DNA from: an uncultured Lachnospiraceae bacterium
GTDB lineage: Bacteria; Bacillota; Clostridia; Lachnospirales; Lachnospiraceae
Assembly (NCBI GenBank): GCA_947165025.1
Contig: CAMUYQ010000005.1
Coordinates: 62,001 to 126,000 of the forward strand
Reading direction: 5' to 3'
Length of the DNA stretch: 64,000 nt
Under the pieces are notes generated by a model. That model did no database searches. It was not told where the DNA came from and saw only the letters and a list, made by a program, of their open reading frames with translations. Shown here piece by piece: positions 18,550 through 26,586 of the stretch. Position 1 is the first letter of the stretch. Each line of letters starts with the position of its first letter. The translations under genes and the position numbers were made by a program.

Positions 18550-19877
18550 GACCTGCCGGGATGTTTGTGTCAAAAAAGACGGAAGGATATTTACGCGAGC
18601 TGTACCGTAAAAAGGAAGCGGACAAAAAGATACGTATCCTTGCAAAGGAAAAATCAAAACTGTTTGGTGTTATCTTCGGGATATCACTGATCGCGGCAAT
18701 TCCGGTGTTCGTATCCGATCATTCGCTGGCATCAGTTCCGGTAAGGATACTTGAAAGAAACGAATACGGAGACGGGGAAAGACAGGTCGGACTTATCGTG
18801 CATACAGACAGCGGAAGAAGCAGGAAAGTGACGGTAACGGTCAGACCGAGACGGTATACGGATGAGGAACTTTTGAAGTTTTCGAAAGATCTCGATGAGA
18901 TGCTGGATGAGATGATACTGGGCGGCAACCGGTCGACGGACTGTATTACTGAAGACCTGATGCTTCCCGCAAAAGTTGAAGGGTTCCCGTTTGAGATCAC
19001 ATGGAAAAGCGACAGGCCTCTCATCCTGAATGCGAAGGGAGAGATAAATAAAGAGCGACTGTCGCAGGAGGATGAAGAAGGAAAAGGGATCAATGTCAGA
19101 CTGTGCGCAACTCTCAAGTACGATGATTATTCGGAAGATAAATACATGTATACAGTTCTGTACAAAACAGTGGCAGAAACCGGCGGATCCGGTCTGCCGG
19201 ATATTGAGGGTCAGATAAGAACAAAGGATGAGGAGAGCAACACGGATCATGAGCAGATACTTCCTGATGAGGCCGGAGGTGACAGAGTCACTTTTTACAG
19301 AGATGATGTGAACAGGGGATGGTTTGTCCTGATCATCGGTCTGGCACTGGCAGTTTTTGCAGCCGAGAGAAAAAGCGGACGTATCAGAGATGAGGCCGAC
19401 AACAGAAGAAGACAGACTGAGGCGGATATATACAGGATACTGAACCAGTATGCCCTTTATTATACGGCGGGTATGAACCCGAGAGCCATCTGGGGAGCAA
19501 TATGTGCCGGATATGAGAGAAGCACAGAACGCTTAAAAGGCGAAAAGAGGTATGCATACGAGGAGATGATCGTCACAAAGAAAATGATGGATGAGGGGGT
19601 GGAAGAGACAGCCGCCTATGATGATTTTTCCCGAAGGATGCAGAGTATGGGATACCGGTCGTTCATCAGTCTGATAAAGCAGACTGCAGTAAAAGGAAGT
19701 GCCGGGCTTGATGATCTTCTGATGAAAGAGATGGAAAGGTCCCAGAGGGAAAGGATAAACAGGGTAAAAGAGGAGGCATCCAGGGCTCAGACGAAGCTTC
19801 TGCTGCCTATGTTCATGATGCTCATTGTCGTGATAGCGATCCTTATGATACCGGCATTCTGTTCTCTTAATACCTGA
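18546..19877 (+). CDS. tadC: TadC-like platform protein with an inserted Ig-like domain
   Basis: 443 residues from ATG 18546 (an upstream in-frame start inside tadB is rejected). A first membrane segment (about 37-56) is followed by roughly 200 residues outside the membrane, then a second membrane segment (WFVLIIGLALAVFA), a T2SSF-type cytoplasmic domain (IYRILNQYALYYTAGMNPRA to LIKQTAVKGSAGLDDLL), and a C-terminal membrane segment. The external part includes a stretch (EDLMLPAKVEGFPFEITWKS, then GINVRLCATLKY) that resembles an atrophied bacterial Ig repeat. Normal TadC lacks this insert. It ends the ATPase-TadB-TadC operon. Confidence 0.78.
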   Translation: MRPAGMFVSKKTEGYLRELYRKKEADKKIRILAKEKSKLFGVIFGISLIAAIPVFVSDHSLASVPVRILERNEYGDGERQVGLIVHTDSGRSRKVTVTVRPRRYTDEELLKFSKDLDEMLDEMILGGNRSTDCITEDLMLPAKVEGFPFEITWKSDRPLILNAKGEINKERLSQEDEEGKGINVRLCATLKYDDYSEDKYMYTVLYKTVAETGGSGLPDIEGQIRTKDEESNTDHEQILPDEAGGDRVTFYRDDVNRGWFVLIIGLALAVFAAERKSGRIRDEADNRRRQTEADIYRILNQYALYYTAGMNPRAIWGAICAGYERSTERLKGEKRYAYEEMIVTKKMMDEGVEETAAYDDFSRRMQSMGYRSFISLIKQTAVKGSAGLDDLLMKEMERSQRERINRVKEEASRAQTKLLLPMFMMLIVVIAILMIPAFCSLNT

Positions 19878-19879
19878 AC

Positions 19880-19908
19880 TTTACAAACGTTAGCGTTTGA
19901 AATACAAT
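19880..19908 (+). promoter_or_regulatory. SigA-type promoter with a palindromic operator in the spacer
   Basis: TTTACA (19880-19885), 17-base spacer, TACAAT (19903-19908). The perfect inverted repeat CAAACGTTAGCGTTTG (19884-19899) fills the spacer, a classic repressor position and similar to LacI-family operators. The ATG at 19917 is only 8 bases past the -10, so the mRNA is probably leaderless. Confidence 0.65.
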
Positions 19909-19916
19909 CAATCATT

Positions 19917-20624
19917 ATGAGCGATATAAGAGAACAGATCTGCGAGATCGGAAGAAGGATATATGACAGAAACATGGTCGCATCAAATGACGGAAACATT
20001 TCCGTCAGGATCGGCGATAACGAGTTTTTGTGCACGCCTACCGGAGTATCAAAGGGCTTCATGACACCCGAATGTATCGTGAAGATCGACAGGGATGGGA
20101 ATGTAATCGAAGCTTTTGGCGGATATCGTCCGTCAAGTGAGATAAAGATGCATCTTCGCGTATATGAAAAGAGAGATGACGTTAAAGCTGTTGTTCATAC
20201 CCATCCGAAGTTTGCGACATGTTTTGCCGTAAGCGGAAGACCGCTTAACAGGCCTATAACATCCGAAGCGGTTGTGGCGCTCGGCTGCGTACCGCTTGCG
20301 CCTTTTGCCACCCCTTCAACAAAGGAGGTTCCGGATTCGATAGAGCCGTACCTTGATGATTTTGATGCACTCCTTCTGGAAAACCACGGAGCACTTACAT
20401 GGGGTGATGATCTTACCGGTGCTTACATGAAAATGGAGTCGCTCGAATACTATGCAGAGCTTATGTACAGGACAGAAATACTTGGGACTGCGCAGGAGTT
20501 TTCAAAAGAACAGATCGAGAAGCTTATAAAAGTAAGAGAAAAAATGGGTCTTACCGGCAGATATCCGGCAGGGCGAAGTAAAGAAAACTGTTATAAGTGC
20601 GGGGAGTGTTTCTGGAAGAAATGA
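19917..20624 (+). CDS. Class II aldolase/adducin family protein (sugar-phosphate aldolase or epimerase)
   Basis: 235 residues. Shows GNISVRIGD, a Zn-ligand pair in VVHTHPKFATCFA (about 93-105) and a third ligand in LLLENHGALTWGDDL. Members include L-fuculose-phosphate aldolase, rhamnulose-phosphate aldolase and L-ribulose-5-phosphate 4-epimerase; the substrate is not decided by sequence. The C-terminal CYKCGECFWKK carries three Cys that could bind an extra metal. A palindromic operator in its promoter suggests control by a sugar-responsive repressor. It sits between two halves of the Tad locus and is coupled to an AEC transporter, so it looks like an insertion into that locus. Confidence 0.85.
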   Translation: MSDIREQICEIGRRIYDRNMVASNDGNISVRIGDNEFLCTPTGVSKGFMTPECIVKIDRDGNVIEAFGGYRPSSEIKMHLRVYEKRDDVKAVVHTHPKFATCFAVSGRPLNRPITSEAVVALGCVPLAPFATPSTKEVPDSIEPYLDDFDALLLENHGALTWGDDLTGAYMKMESLEYYAELMYRTEILGTAQEFSKEQIEKLIKVREKMGLTGRYPAGRSKENCYKCGECFWKK

Positions 20625-21562
20625 GTATCTGGGTCGTACAAAAACAGATGATGATCATCTTTGCCATGATACTTGTCGGAGTGTATCTGTATAAGAGCAG
20701 ACACCTTTCAAACGAGTCATCAAGGCAGTTGTCATGGATCATAGTCAATATCACGAATCCTATCACGCTCCTGTGTGCGGCGCTTCATGAGGAAGAAAAG
20801 GTCGGTGCCGCGGAAGTCGGGATCGCGTTTGGTGCATTCGCAATTATGTATGCGATTCTCATCCCGCTTGCTTATCTGATCCCGATGCTGCTGAATGTGG
20901 ATAAAAGCAGAAGATATGCATACAGAATGCTGGCGATATTCGGAAACGTCGGATTCATCGGGATCCCTTTTGCCAACGCGGTACTTGGTCCGAAGTCGCT
21001 CATATTCGTGTCGATATGCGGACTTTCATTTAATCTGATCATGTACACTTACGGTGTCGCATCCCTGAAGAAGACGGCACTTGAACAGCATCCCGGTGAA
21101 GAAGGAAACAGCGATTTTTCTCTTAAGAATATCATCAATTCCGGAACGGTAATGGCTGTCGTAACGATAGTTGTTTATCTGTCGGATATCCGTGTTCCGG
21201 ATGCGGTCAATTCGACGCTTACATACATCGGAAACTGTACAACGTTCATGTCCATGATCGTTCTCGGGGTGTCGGTCGCACAGATGGTCCCGAAGGAAGT
21301 GTTCACAAGGTGGAGACTGTATGTGTTTGTGATACTGCGGCAGATTCTAGTTCCGATACTTCTGATATTTATTCTGAAACCGTTCATCAAAAACGAACTG
21401 ATCCTTCATACGGTTGCCGTGATGTCGGCAATGCCTGCGGCAAACCTTCCGCTTATGATGGCAAAGCAGTTCAGGGTAAAAGAGGACATGATCTCGGCGG
21501 GAATAATACTGACCACAGTCGCAACGATCATAACTATCCCGGCGGTAATGTACTTTCTGTAA
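20621..21562 (+). CDS. AEC family (auxin efflux carrier-like) transporter
   Basis: 313 residues, about ten hydrophobic membrane segments. IVNITNPITLLCA in the second segment, FGNVGFIGIPFANAVLG and MPAANLPLMMAKQF match the AEC family, which exports or imports organic anions such as malate or auxin-like acids. The start is the ATG at 20621, which overlaps the aldolase stop (ATGA); an in-frame start inside the aldolase is rejected. Coupled translation suggests a transport step linked to the aldolase product or substrate. Confidence 0.85.
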   Translation: MSIWVVQKQMMIIFAMILVGVYLYKSRHLSNESSRQLSWIIVNITNPITLLCAALHEEEKVGAAEVGIAFGAFAIMYAILIPLAYLIPMLLNVDKSRRYAYRMLAIFGNVGFIGIPFANAVLGPKSLIFVSICGLSFNLIMYTYGVASLKKTALEQHPGEEGNSDFSLKNIINSGTVMAVVTIVVYLSDIRVPDAVNSTLTYIGNCTTFMSMIVLGVSVAQMVPKEVFTRWRLYVFVILRQILVPILLIFILKPFIKNELILHTVAVMSAMPAANLPLMMAKQFRVKEDMISAGIILTTVATIITIPAVMYFL

Positions 21563-21588
21563 ACGTCAACACTTCAGGGTGTAGAAAA

Positions 21589-21625
21589 ACAGGGACGCTT
21601 TTGAGCGGTCCCTGTTCTTTTTTTA
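21589..21625 (+). terminator. Rho-independent terminator after the AEC transporter gene
   Basis: Stem ACAGGGAC-GCT / AGC-GGTCCCTGT with one bulged C and loop TTTG, followed by a T-rich tract (21616-21625). Confidence 0.88.
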
Positions 21626-21698
21626 TGCACATCCGACAATTCTGATATCAACCCGCAATCAGCAGATTTGTGAACAATCACGTTTCTGAAAAAGGGTA

Positions 21699-21728
21699 TT
21701 TACAGGGGATAAAATCATACAATATAAT
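21699..21728 (+). promoter_or_regulatory. SigA-type promoter for the Flp pilin operon
   Basis: TTTACA (21699-21704), 18-base spacer, TATAAT (21723-21728). The long leader (about 118 bases before the ATG at 21853) is otherwise featureless apart from GGAGGG at 21841-21846. Confidence 0.6.
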
Positions 21729-21852
21729 CTGTCTTATCAAAGAACACGTTCTGTGTTTTTTAAACGATCGGATCGTGCCGTGTCGGCATTTTTCCAAAAC
21801 TGTTATGCGCAAACAGACAGCAACTTATGTGGTTTTAATGGAGGGTTAATCT

Positions 21853-22056
21853 ATGATCTTAAGAGTATTTAATTTAATAGCGGAAAAGGTCAGGTCATTT
21901 TGCAGTGCAAATAGCGATGACAGAGGAATAGGAGTAGTGGAGGTTATTCTGATACTGGTCGTTCTGATAGGTCTTGTTGTCATCTTCAGGGACCAGCTTA
22001 CGGGGATCGTCAACAACATTTTCGGAAGGATTGCCGAGGATGCGAACTCTCTATGA
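21853..22056 (+). CDS. flp: Flp1-type type IVb pilin (Tad pilus major subunit)
   Basis: 67 residues, normal for an Flp pilin. A 25-residue cytoplasmic leader ends with DDRG, then IGVVEVILILVVLIGLVVIF forms the hydrophobic helix. Cleavage after the Gly leaves Glu at position +5, the hallmark of prepilin-peptidase substrates. The prepilin peptidase is encoded downstream at 23169. First gene of a five-gene run with overlapping ends; it overlaps the DUF5702 gene (ATGA at 22053). Confidence 0.85.
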   Translation: MILRVFNLIAEKVRSFCSANSDDRGIGVVEVILILVVLIGLVVIFRDQLTGIVNNIFGRIAEDANSL

Positions 22057-22589
22057 GAAAAAGAGGTGAGATCACGGTATTTCTTTCCCTTATGATGGCG
22101 GTGATGTCTGCTTTCTTCATCACACTTTCAGGTGCGGCTCAAAAGCTTGCAGCCCGAAGTGAGGCAGCATATGCCGTGGACTGCGCGGTAAGATCGTGCT
22201 TTGCCGAATACAACAAAGAACTGTATGAAACGTACGGGGTGCTTCTGATAGACAGCTCATTCAAGATGAGCGACGGAGGGATAGAGAACATCGAGGATCA
22301 TTTTTCGATGTATCTTGCAAGCAGCCTGACGGTCAATGAACTTGTGGAGGCTAAGGTTTATGAGAGTACGGAAGATGTACGTGTGGCGGAAGAGTATATT
22401 TTTGATCACTGTGGGATCGGCGGGGAGGAACTTGATGATCTTGTCGGATATATGAGAGAGAACGACAGTCCCGGATTTGATCCCGGCAACTGTTTTCATG
22501 CTCTTTCATTTTCCGTAACACTTAAGGATCCTTTGTCTGAAGAATACACCGTCACGAGAGAATACGCATATGATCATGAGAGCATGTAG
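22053..22589 (+). CDS. DUF5702-like Tad-associated pseudopilin/secreted protein
   Basis: 178 residues. The N terminus MRKRGEITVFLSLMMAVMSA is a short basic leader followed by one membrane helix, the pattern of DUF5702 proteins found in Clostridia Tad loci. The rest is an acidic extracytoplasmic domain with three Cys. It replaces a TadG-like minor component in this layout, which is inference. The protein is short for the family, where 400 or more residues are common; the stop overlaps the next gene by 20 bases with no sign of a frameshift, so the short form appears genuine. Confidence 0.65.
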   Translation: MRKRGEITVFLSLMMAVMSAFFITLSGAAQKLAARSEAAYAVDCAVRSCFAEYNKELYETYGVLLIDSSFKMSDGGIENIEDHFSMYLASSLTVNELVEAKVYESTEDVRVAEEYIFDHCGIGGEELDDLVGYMRENDSPGFDPGNCFHALSFSVTLKDPLSEEYTVTREYAYDHESM

Positions 22590-23190
22590 AAGAGCAAGTC
22601 TTACGATAGAAGCGGCGGCTTCGCTTCCGCTGTTTGCCATCGCGCTTCTGGCAATAGTTTCGATCATACCGATGCAGAGACAGGCAATGGATCTTACTCA
22701 AGAGGTGTTCCTTTCGGCAGCAGAAGAGGCAATGCTTAGTACTGAGGGCCGTGAGTATATCAGTATATCGGAGGAAAGAGAGTTCGTTCCACTTACGGAT
22801 TTCTTCGGGATGATATCCGTAAAGTGCAGAAGGAACTGTCTTGCACACGCCTGGTGCGGATATGAGAACGACTATTTCGCGGATGAGGAATTTGTGTATG
22901 TGACAAGGCAGAGCGAGGTCTATCACAAGGACAGGTTGTGCAGTCATCTGAAGCTTACGGTGACTGAAACTTCTTCGGATGAGGTCAGGTTTCTTCGAAA
23001 CGATTCGGGCAGCAGGTATAAATCCTGTAACATATGTCACAGCCGGCTTTCGGATAATATACTGTACATTACTCCGGACGGCGACAGGTATCATAACAGT
23101 ATTACGTGCAGCGGTCTGAAGAGAACGGTATTTGCCATCAGAAAAAGTGAAACGGGGGACAGAAGGCAATGCAGCAGATGTGGCAGATGA
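22570..23190 (+). CDS. TadE-like pseudopilin with two Cys-rich motifs
   Basis: 206 residues. RRASLTIEAAASLPLFAIAL is a TadE-type class III signal: a basic leader, then Glu five to six residues into the helix. The external part carries two similar motifs: VYHKDRLCSHLKLTV with CNICH (about 118-160) and RYHNSITCSGLKRTVF with CSRCG at the very C terminus. Each has YH, then C-x2-L, then a CxxC, so each could bind a metal or form disulfides. The start at 22570 overlaps the DUF5702 gene; an ATG at 22576 is possible. Confidence 0.7.
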   Translation: MIMRACRRASLTIEAAASLPLFAIALLAIVSIIPMQRQAMDLTQEVFLSAAEEAMLSTEGREYISISEEREFVPLTDFFGMISVKCRRNCLAHAWCGYENDYFADEEFVYVTRQSEVYHKDRLCSHLKLTVTETSSDEVRFLRNDSGSRYKSCNICHSRLSDNILYITPDGDRYHNSITCSGLKRTVFAIRKSETGDRRQCSRCGR

Positions 23191-23624
23191 GAGAAGCGAT
23201 CGCACTGGTGATGCTGGCGATATGCACTTATACGGACATAAAGGAGAGGAACATCTATCTTGTTCCGCTTGCGATCGCATCGGCGGGAGCCGCTATCATG
23301 GAGCTTGTCGTGTTCTTCGCGATGACAGATCCCGGAGCGTATCAGAGACTGATCATGTATCTGTTATTGCCGCTGGCAACAGGCGTCCTGATGATCATCT
23401 TATCGCATTCAGGGTTTTTCCCCGCGGGCGAAGGAGACGGTTATCTTATAGCTGCACTGACGCTTGTGACGGGATTCACGAGCAGCCTGCATGCCGTTGC
23501 CGCAGGATCGATCATGGCCGCGCTGTATGCACTCATAAAGCTTGTTGCGAAAAAGAAAAGATCCGTACCTTTTGCACCGTTTGTCATGACAGGGTTCATT
23601 CTGGTTATTATTAATGAGATATAA
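23169..23624 (+). CDS. tadV: Prepilin peptidase (TadV/CpaA family, A24)
   Basis: 151 residues, multi-pass membrane protein. The two catalytic Asp are in CTYTDIKERNIY (Asp23) and FFPAGEGDGYLIAA (GxGD, about 88-92), the signature of aspartic prepilin peptidases. It lacks the methyltransferase domain, as usual for Tad systems. It should cleave the leaders of Flp and the two TadE-like proteins. Overlaps genes on both sides. Confidence 0.88.
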   Translation: MQQMWQMREAIALVMLAICTYTDIKERNIYLVPLAIASAGAAIMELVVFFAMTDPGAYQRLIMYLLLPLATGVLMIILSHSGFFPAGEGDGYLIAALTLVTGFTSSLHAVAAGSIMAALYALIKLVAKKKRSVPFAPFVMTGFILVIINEI

Positions 23625-23970
23625 GGGAAGTTTTACAATAGAAGCAGCACTTATAATGCCCGTGATACTGGGCGTTATAGTGCTGTTTGTCCGTATCGGG
23701 ATGATCTGCATGGACAGCTGCACAATGGAATATGCGTGCCAGACTGCATGCAGCAGTGCCGTATATGAATATGGAAATGAAGAAAATGCGGCAGAGGAAC
23801 AAATAAGGCAGATCCTTGACTCAAAGCTTTTGTGTGACTGGGACTGTGAAATAAACGTTTCATCGGACGCACGGAGCATTACGGCAACCGTCATTGCGGA
23901 TCCTCCGCTGTTTTCAAAACCTCTCGTCCGTACTGCAGGCGCAAACAAACACTTTTGCCCAAACTATTAA
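23614..23970 (+). CDS. TadE/TadG-like pseudopilin
   Basis: 118 residues. MRYKGSFTIEAALIMPVILG is a TadE-type N terminus with the conserved Glu early in the helix. The remaining 85 residues form a small external domain with several Cys (MDSCTMEYACQTACSS and LLCDWDC). Last gene of the Flp run. Its stop lies inside the -35 region of the rhomboid promoter. Fewer residues than typical TadE, but no truncation mark is seen. Confidence 0.72.
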   Translation: MRYKGSFTIEAALIMPVILGVIVLFVRIGMICMDSCTMEYACQTACSSAVYEYGNEENAAEEQIRQILDSKLLCDWDCEINVSSDARSITATVIADPPLFSKPLVRTAGANKHFCPNY

Positions 23971-23995
23971 CAGAATCAGTGCAATTTGATATAAT
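23967..23995 (+). promoter_or_regulatory. SigA-type promoter for the rhomboid gene, probably giving a leaderless mRNA
   Basis: TTAACA (23967-23972), 17-base spacer, TATAAT (23990-23995). The ATG at 24002 is 6 bases after the -10, where transcription would begin. No Shine-Dalgarno fits between them. Confidence 0.65.
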
Positions 23996-24001
23996 TCCCC
24001 T

Positions 24002-25075
24002 ATGATCGAAAAGATACAGGACCTTTTGGAAAAACAGGGTTATCTGAAGATCGAGTCCAATGTTCCGTTTGTCAAATTGTATGTTCAGTATGAACTGTCC
24101 TGTGCAAAGGTTATACAGGTCCTTGACTGCGTCGACGAGATTCCGATCACGACGGATCAATATACCGTTTTTTGCGAAAAATCCAAAGAGCATATAAGGG
24201 ATAGAGGATATGAGGCAATTGATTTTCTCACCCTTATCGTTACGCCGTGGATCACAGAGGCCCGGAAGTTCGTTCTTAACGATGATCACTGCTGGATCGT
24301 CAACTCGAACACGATGGCGCTGATACTTTATGATAATGAGCCGGATGATTTTTACGGTCTGAGGCAGCTTATAGAATCACAGGCGATTCCTGCGACGGGA
24401 GATGTTCCGGTAAATTACGCTCAGGAAGGCGCCGGAGGGTATGCGGGATATTATGACAGTAATCCACGGCAGGAAAAATCATTTGCCCGGGAGTTCACGC
24501 CGGTAAATACAGCACTCGTCATCATAAACGTCATGGTCTTTTTCGGCATGTCCTTTATCGGTTCAACGGAGAATGTGGAGTTCATGCTCGAACACGGAGC
24601 CATGTTTGTACCGTATGTTCTTGAGAACGGACAGTTTTACAGGTTTTTTACATGCATGTTCCTTCATTTCGGGTTCATGCATCTGATGGGAAACATGGTC
24701 GTGCTCATGTTTCTCGGAGACAATGTGGAGCGGGCAGTTGGCAAGGTCAAATTCATTCTGATATATCTGCTCGGAGGACTGTTCGGAAGTATAGGATCTT
24801 TCGTTTATGCCCTGCTTTATAATCCCGGTATCGTGTCTGCCGGAGCATCCGGTGCGATATTTGCGATCATAGGAGCCCTTCTCTGGCTTGTCATCCGCAA
24901 CAAGGGAAAACTTGAGGACATGACGACACTTCGTATGTGCGTGCTTATCGCATATGCGCTCTATAACGGCATTACGTCGGAAAACGTCGATATGGCGGCC
25001 CATCTGTTCGGGCTGGTCGGGGGATTTCTGGCGGCGATCGTGCTGTACAGAAAAAACGATAGGAGTATTGTTTAA
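24002..25075 (+). CDS. Rhomboid family intramembrane serine protease
   Basis: 357 residues. About 150 N-terminal cytoplasmic residues of unknown fold precede six or more membrane segments. Shows HFGFMHLMGNMVVL (the H-x3-H-x3-N pattern of rhomboids), the catalytic Ser in GASGAIFAIIGALL (about residue 282) and the catalytic His in AAHLFGLVGGF (about 328). It cuts membrane helices; its substrate is unknown. The stop overlaps the next start (TAATG), so the flavodoxin-SCP2 gene is coupled to it. Confidence 0.9.
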   Translation: MIEKIQDLLEKQGYLKIESNVPFVKLYVQYELSCAKVIQVLDCVDEIPITTDQYTVFCEKSKEHIRDRGYEAIDFLTLIVTPWITEARKFVLNDDHCWIVNSNTMALILYDNEPDDFYGLRQLIESQAIPATGDVPVNYAQEGAGGYAGYYDSNPRQEKSFAREFTPVNTALVIINVMVFFGMSFIGSTENVEFMLEHGAMFVPYVLENGQFYRFFTCMFLHFGFMHLMGNMVVLMFLGDNVERAVGKVKFILIYLLGGLFGSIGSFVYALLYNPGIVSAGASGAIFAIIGALLWLVIRNKGKLEDMTTLRMCVLIAYALYNGITSENVDMAAHLFGLVGGFLAAIVLYRKNDRSIV

Positions 25076-26079
25076 TGAAGATCAACATTTATTACGGCGG
25101 AAGAGGGATACTGGATGACCCCACATTGTTCGTGATCGGAAAGATGACGGAGGTTCTGACCGAGCTAAATGTGAACGTGGAAAGGTTTCCGCTGTATGAA
25201 CTGCGCAATCAGATCACATCTCTTCCGGCTTCTATAAATGAAGCGGACGGGATCGTACTTGCGACAACGGTCGAGTGGTACGGTGTCGGAGGATATATGA
25301 TGCAGTTCCTTGATGCGTGCTGGCTGTATGGCAACAAGGAGAAGATAAGCAGGACATATATGTGCCCTGTTGTGATGTCACTTTCAAGCGGCGAGCGTGA
25401 AGCCAAGACTAATCTCCAGGTCGCATGGGAGATGCTTGGAGGTCTTCCGTGCAGCGGGCTTTGCGGTTATGTCGATGACATGACAAACTTCGAGCTTAAT
25501 ACCGAATATATCAAGATCATAGAGAAGAAGACCGAAAATCTCTACCGCACGATATCGCAGAAGATGCCGTCTCTGCCTTCGAGCAATCAGGCGGTCAAAC
25601 AGATAGTCGGTGGGACCAAGAACATCCCGCTCACTCCCCAGGAGACGGAGCAGCTTTCAAAGTATGCTTCGGATGAGCAGTATGTCCAGAAACAGAAAGA
25701 GGATATCCAGGAACTGTCCGCTCACTTCAAGGGAATGCTTGAGAAGAAAGATATAGATGTGAATAAGCAGTTCATCAGGGATTTTGAGGATAACTTCGCT
25801 CCCGAGGGAACGGTGAACGCATCATACAAGTTCATGATCGAGGACCGTAAAAAGGCTCTGATCGTTGAGATCGTCGATTCAAGACTGAAATGCTATTACG
25901 GTAATCATGATTCACCGGATATACTCTGTAAGATCAAACCCGATGTTCTCGAGCATATCATTGCGGGGCAGATGAGCTTCCAGAGGGCATTCATGACCGG
26001 AGACATGCAGGTCAAGGGAGACTTCAGGATACTGCTTCTTCTGGACCAGGTGTTCACATTTTTAAGCGCCGAGGAATAA
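25075..26079 (+). CDS. Flavodoxin-like domain fused to SCP2 sterol-carrier-like domain
   Basis: 334 residues. The N-terminal half (about 1-165) has the alternating strand-helix pattern of the flavodoxin/NADPH-dependent FMN reductase fold: KINIYYGGRG, then ADGIVLATTVEWYG at the third strand. The C-terminal third (about 225-334) looks like an SCP2 domain: ALIVEIVDSRLKCYYGNHDS, ILCKIKPDVLEHIIAG, FMTGDMQVKGD. SCP2 domains bind lipids or hydrophobic ligands. I infer a redox or lipid-handling role near membranes, given coupling to a rhomboid protease. The ATG overlaps the rhomboid stop. Confidence 0.65.
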   Translation: MKINIYYGGRGILDDPTLFVIGKMTEVLTELNVNVERFPLYELRNQITSLPASINEADGIVLATTVEWYGVGGYMMQFLDACWLYGNKEKISRTYMCPVVMSLSSGEREAKTNLQVAWEMLGGLPCSGLCGYVDDMTNFELNTEYIKIIEKKTENLYRTISQKMPSLPSSNQAVKQIVGGTKNIPLTPQETEQLSKYASDEQYVQKQKEDIQELSAHFKGMLEKKDIDVNKQFIRDFEDNFAPEGTVNASYKFMIEDRKKALIVEIVDSRLKCYYGNHDSPDILCKIKPDVLEHIIAGQMSFQRAFMTGDMQVKGDFRILLLLDQVFTFLSAEE

Positions 26080-26110
26080 ACACTACCGAACAATACCAAG
26101 GAGATGACCT

Positions 26111-26521
26111 ATGAAAAAAGACGACTGTATATTCTGTAAGCTGGCAAACGGGGAGATCCCAACAAATACGATATATGAGGACAATGATTTTCGCGTGTTC
26201 CTGGACGCGGCTCCCGCAACGAAGGGACACTGCCTGATAGTTCCGAAGGAGCATTTTGATAATCTTGAGAGTCTTGATGAAAATATCGCTTCGGGTGTAA
26301 TGCCGCTTGCAAAGAAGATGATGAAGCTGCTCAAGGAGAAGCTTAACTGGGACGGGTTCAACATTGTCCAGAATAACGGTGAAGTCGCAGGCCAGACAGT
26401 TTTTCACTTTCACACGCACCTTATCCCGAGATACAAAGGGGACGGGCAGGATCTTGTAATGAAGCCCTGCGGTCTGTCGGATGATGACATAAAGGGCGTG
26501 CTTAAGGAAATAGTGTCATAG
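26111..26521 (+). CDS. HIT family protein (histidine triad nucleotide hydrolase)
   Basis: 136 residues. CIFCKLANGEIP near the N terminus (a CxxC that can bind zinc), and the histidine triad FHFHTHLIPRY with His99, His101 and His103. HIT proteins hydrolyse nucleoside phosphoramidates and related nucleotides. RBS AAGGAGATG lies 6-7 bases before the ATG. Confidence 0.93.
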   Translation: MKKDDCIFCKLANGEIPTNTIYEDNDFRVFLDAAPATKGHCLIVPKEHFDNLESLDENIASGVMPLAKKMMKLLKEKLNWDGFNIVQNNGEVAGQTVFHFHTHLIPRYKGDGQDLVMKPCGLSDDDIKGVLKEIVS

Positions 26522-26559
26522 ACCTGATTAGATGATATAATGTTAACGTTTTGAAAACG
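26513..26559 (+). promoter_or_regulatory. Promoter and palindromic operator upstream of pgi
   Basis: GTGTCA (26513-26518), 17-base spacer, TATAAT (26536-26541). Immediately downstream the perfect palindrome CGTTTTGAAAACG (26547-26559) covers the expected transcription start, a repressor-type position. The -35 overlaps the HIT gene stop and is a weak match. Confidence 0.5.
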
Positions 26560-26586
26560 CAAATAAAAAAGGAGACCAGATCGGCA

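Noticed and set aside
26551-26586. TTG start for pgi
   Set aside because: The TTG lies in the operator palindrome and upstream of the ribosome binding site for the ATG at 26587.
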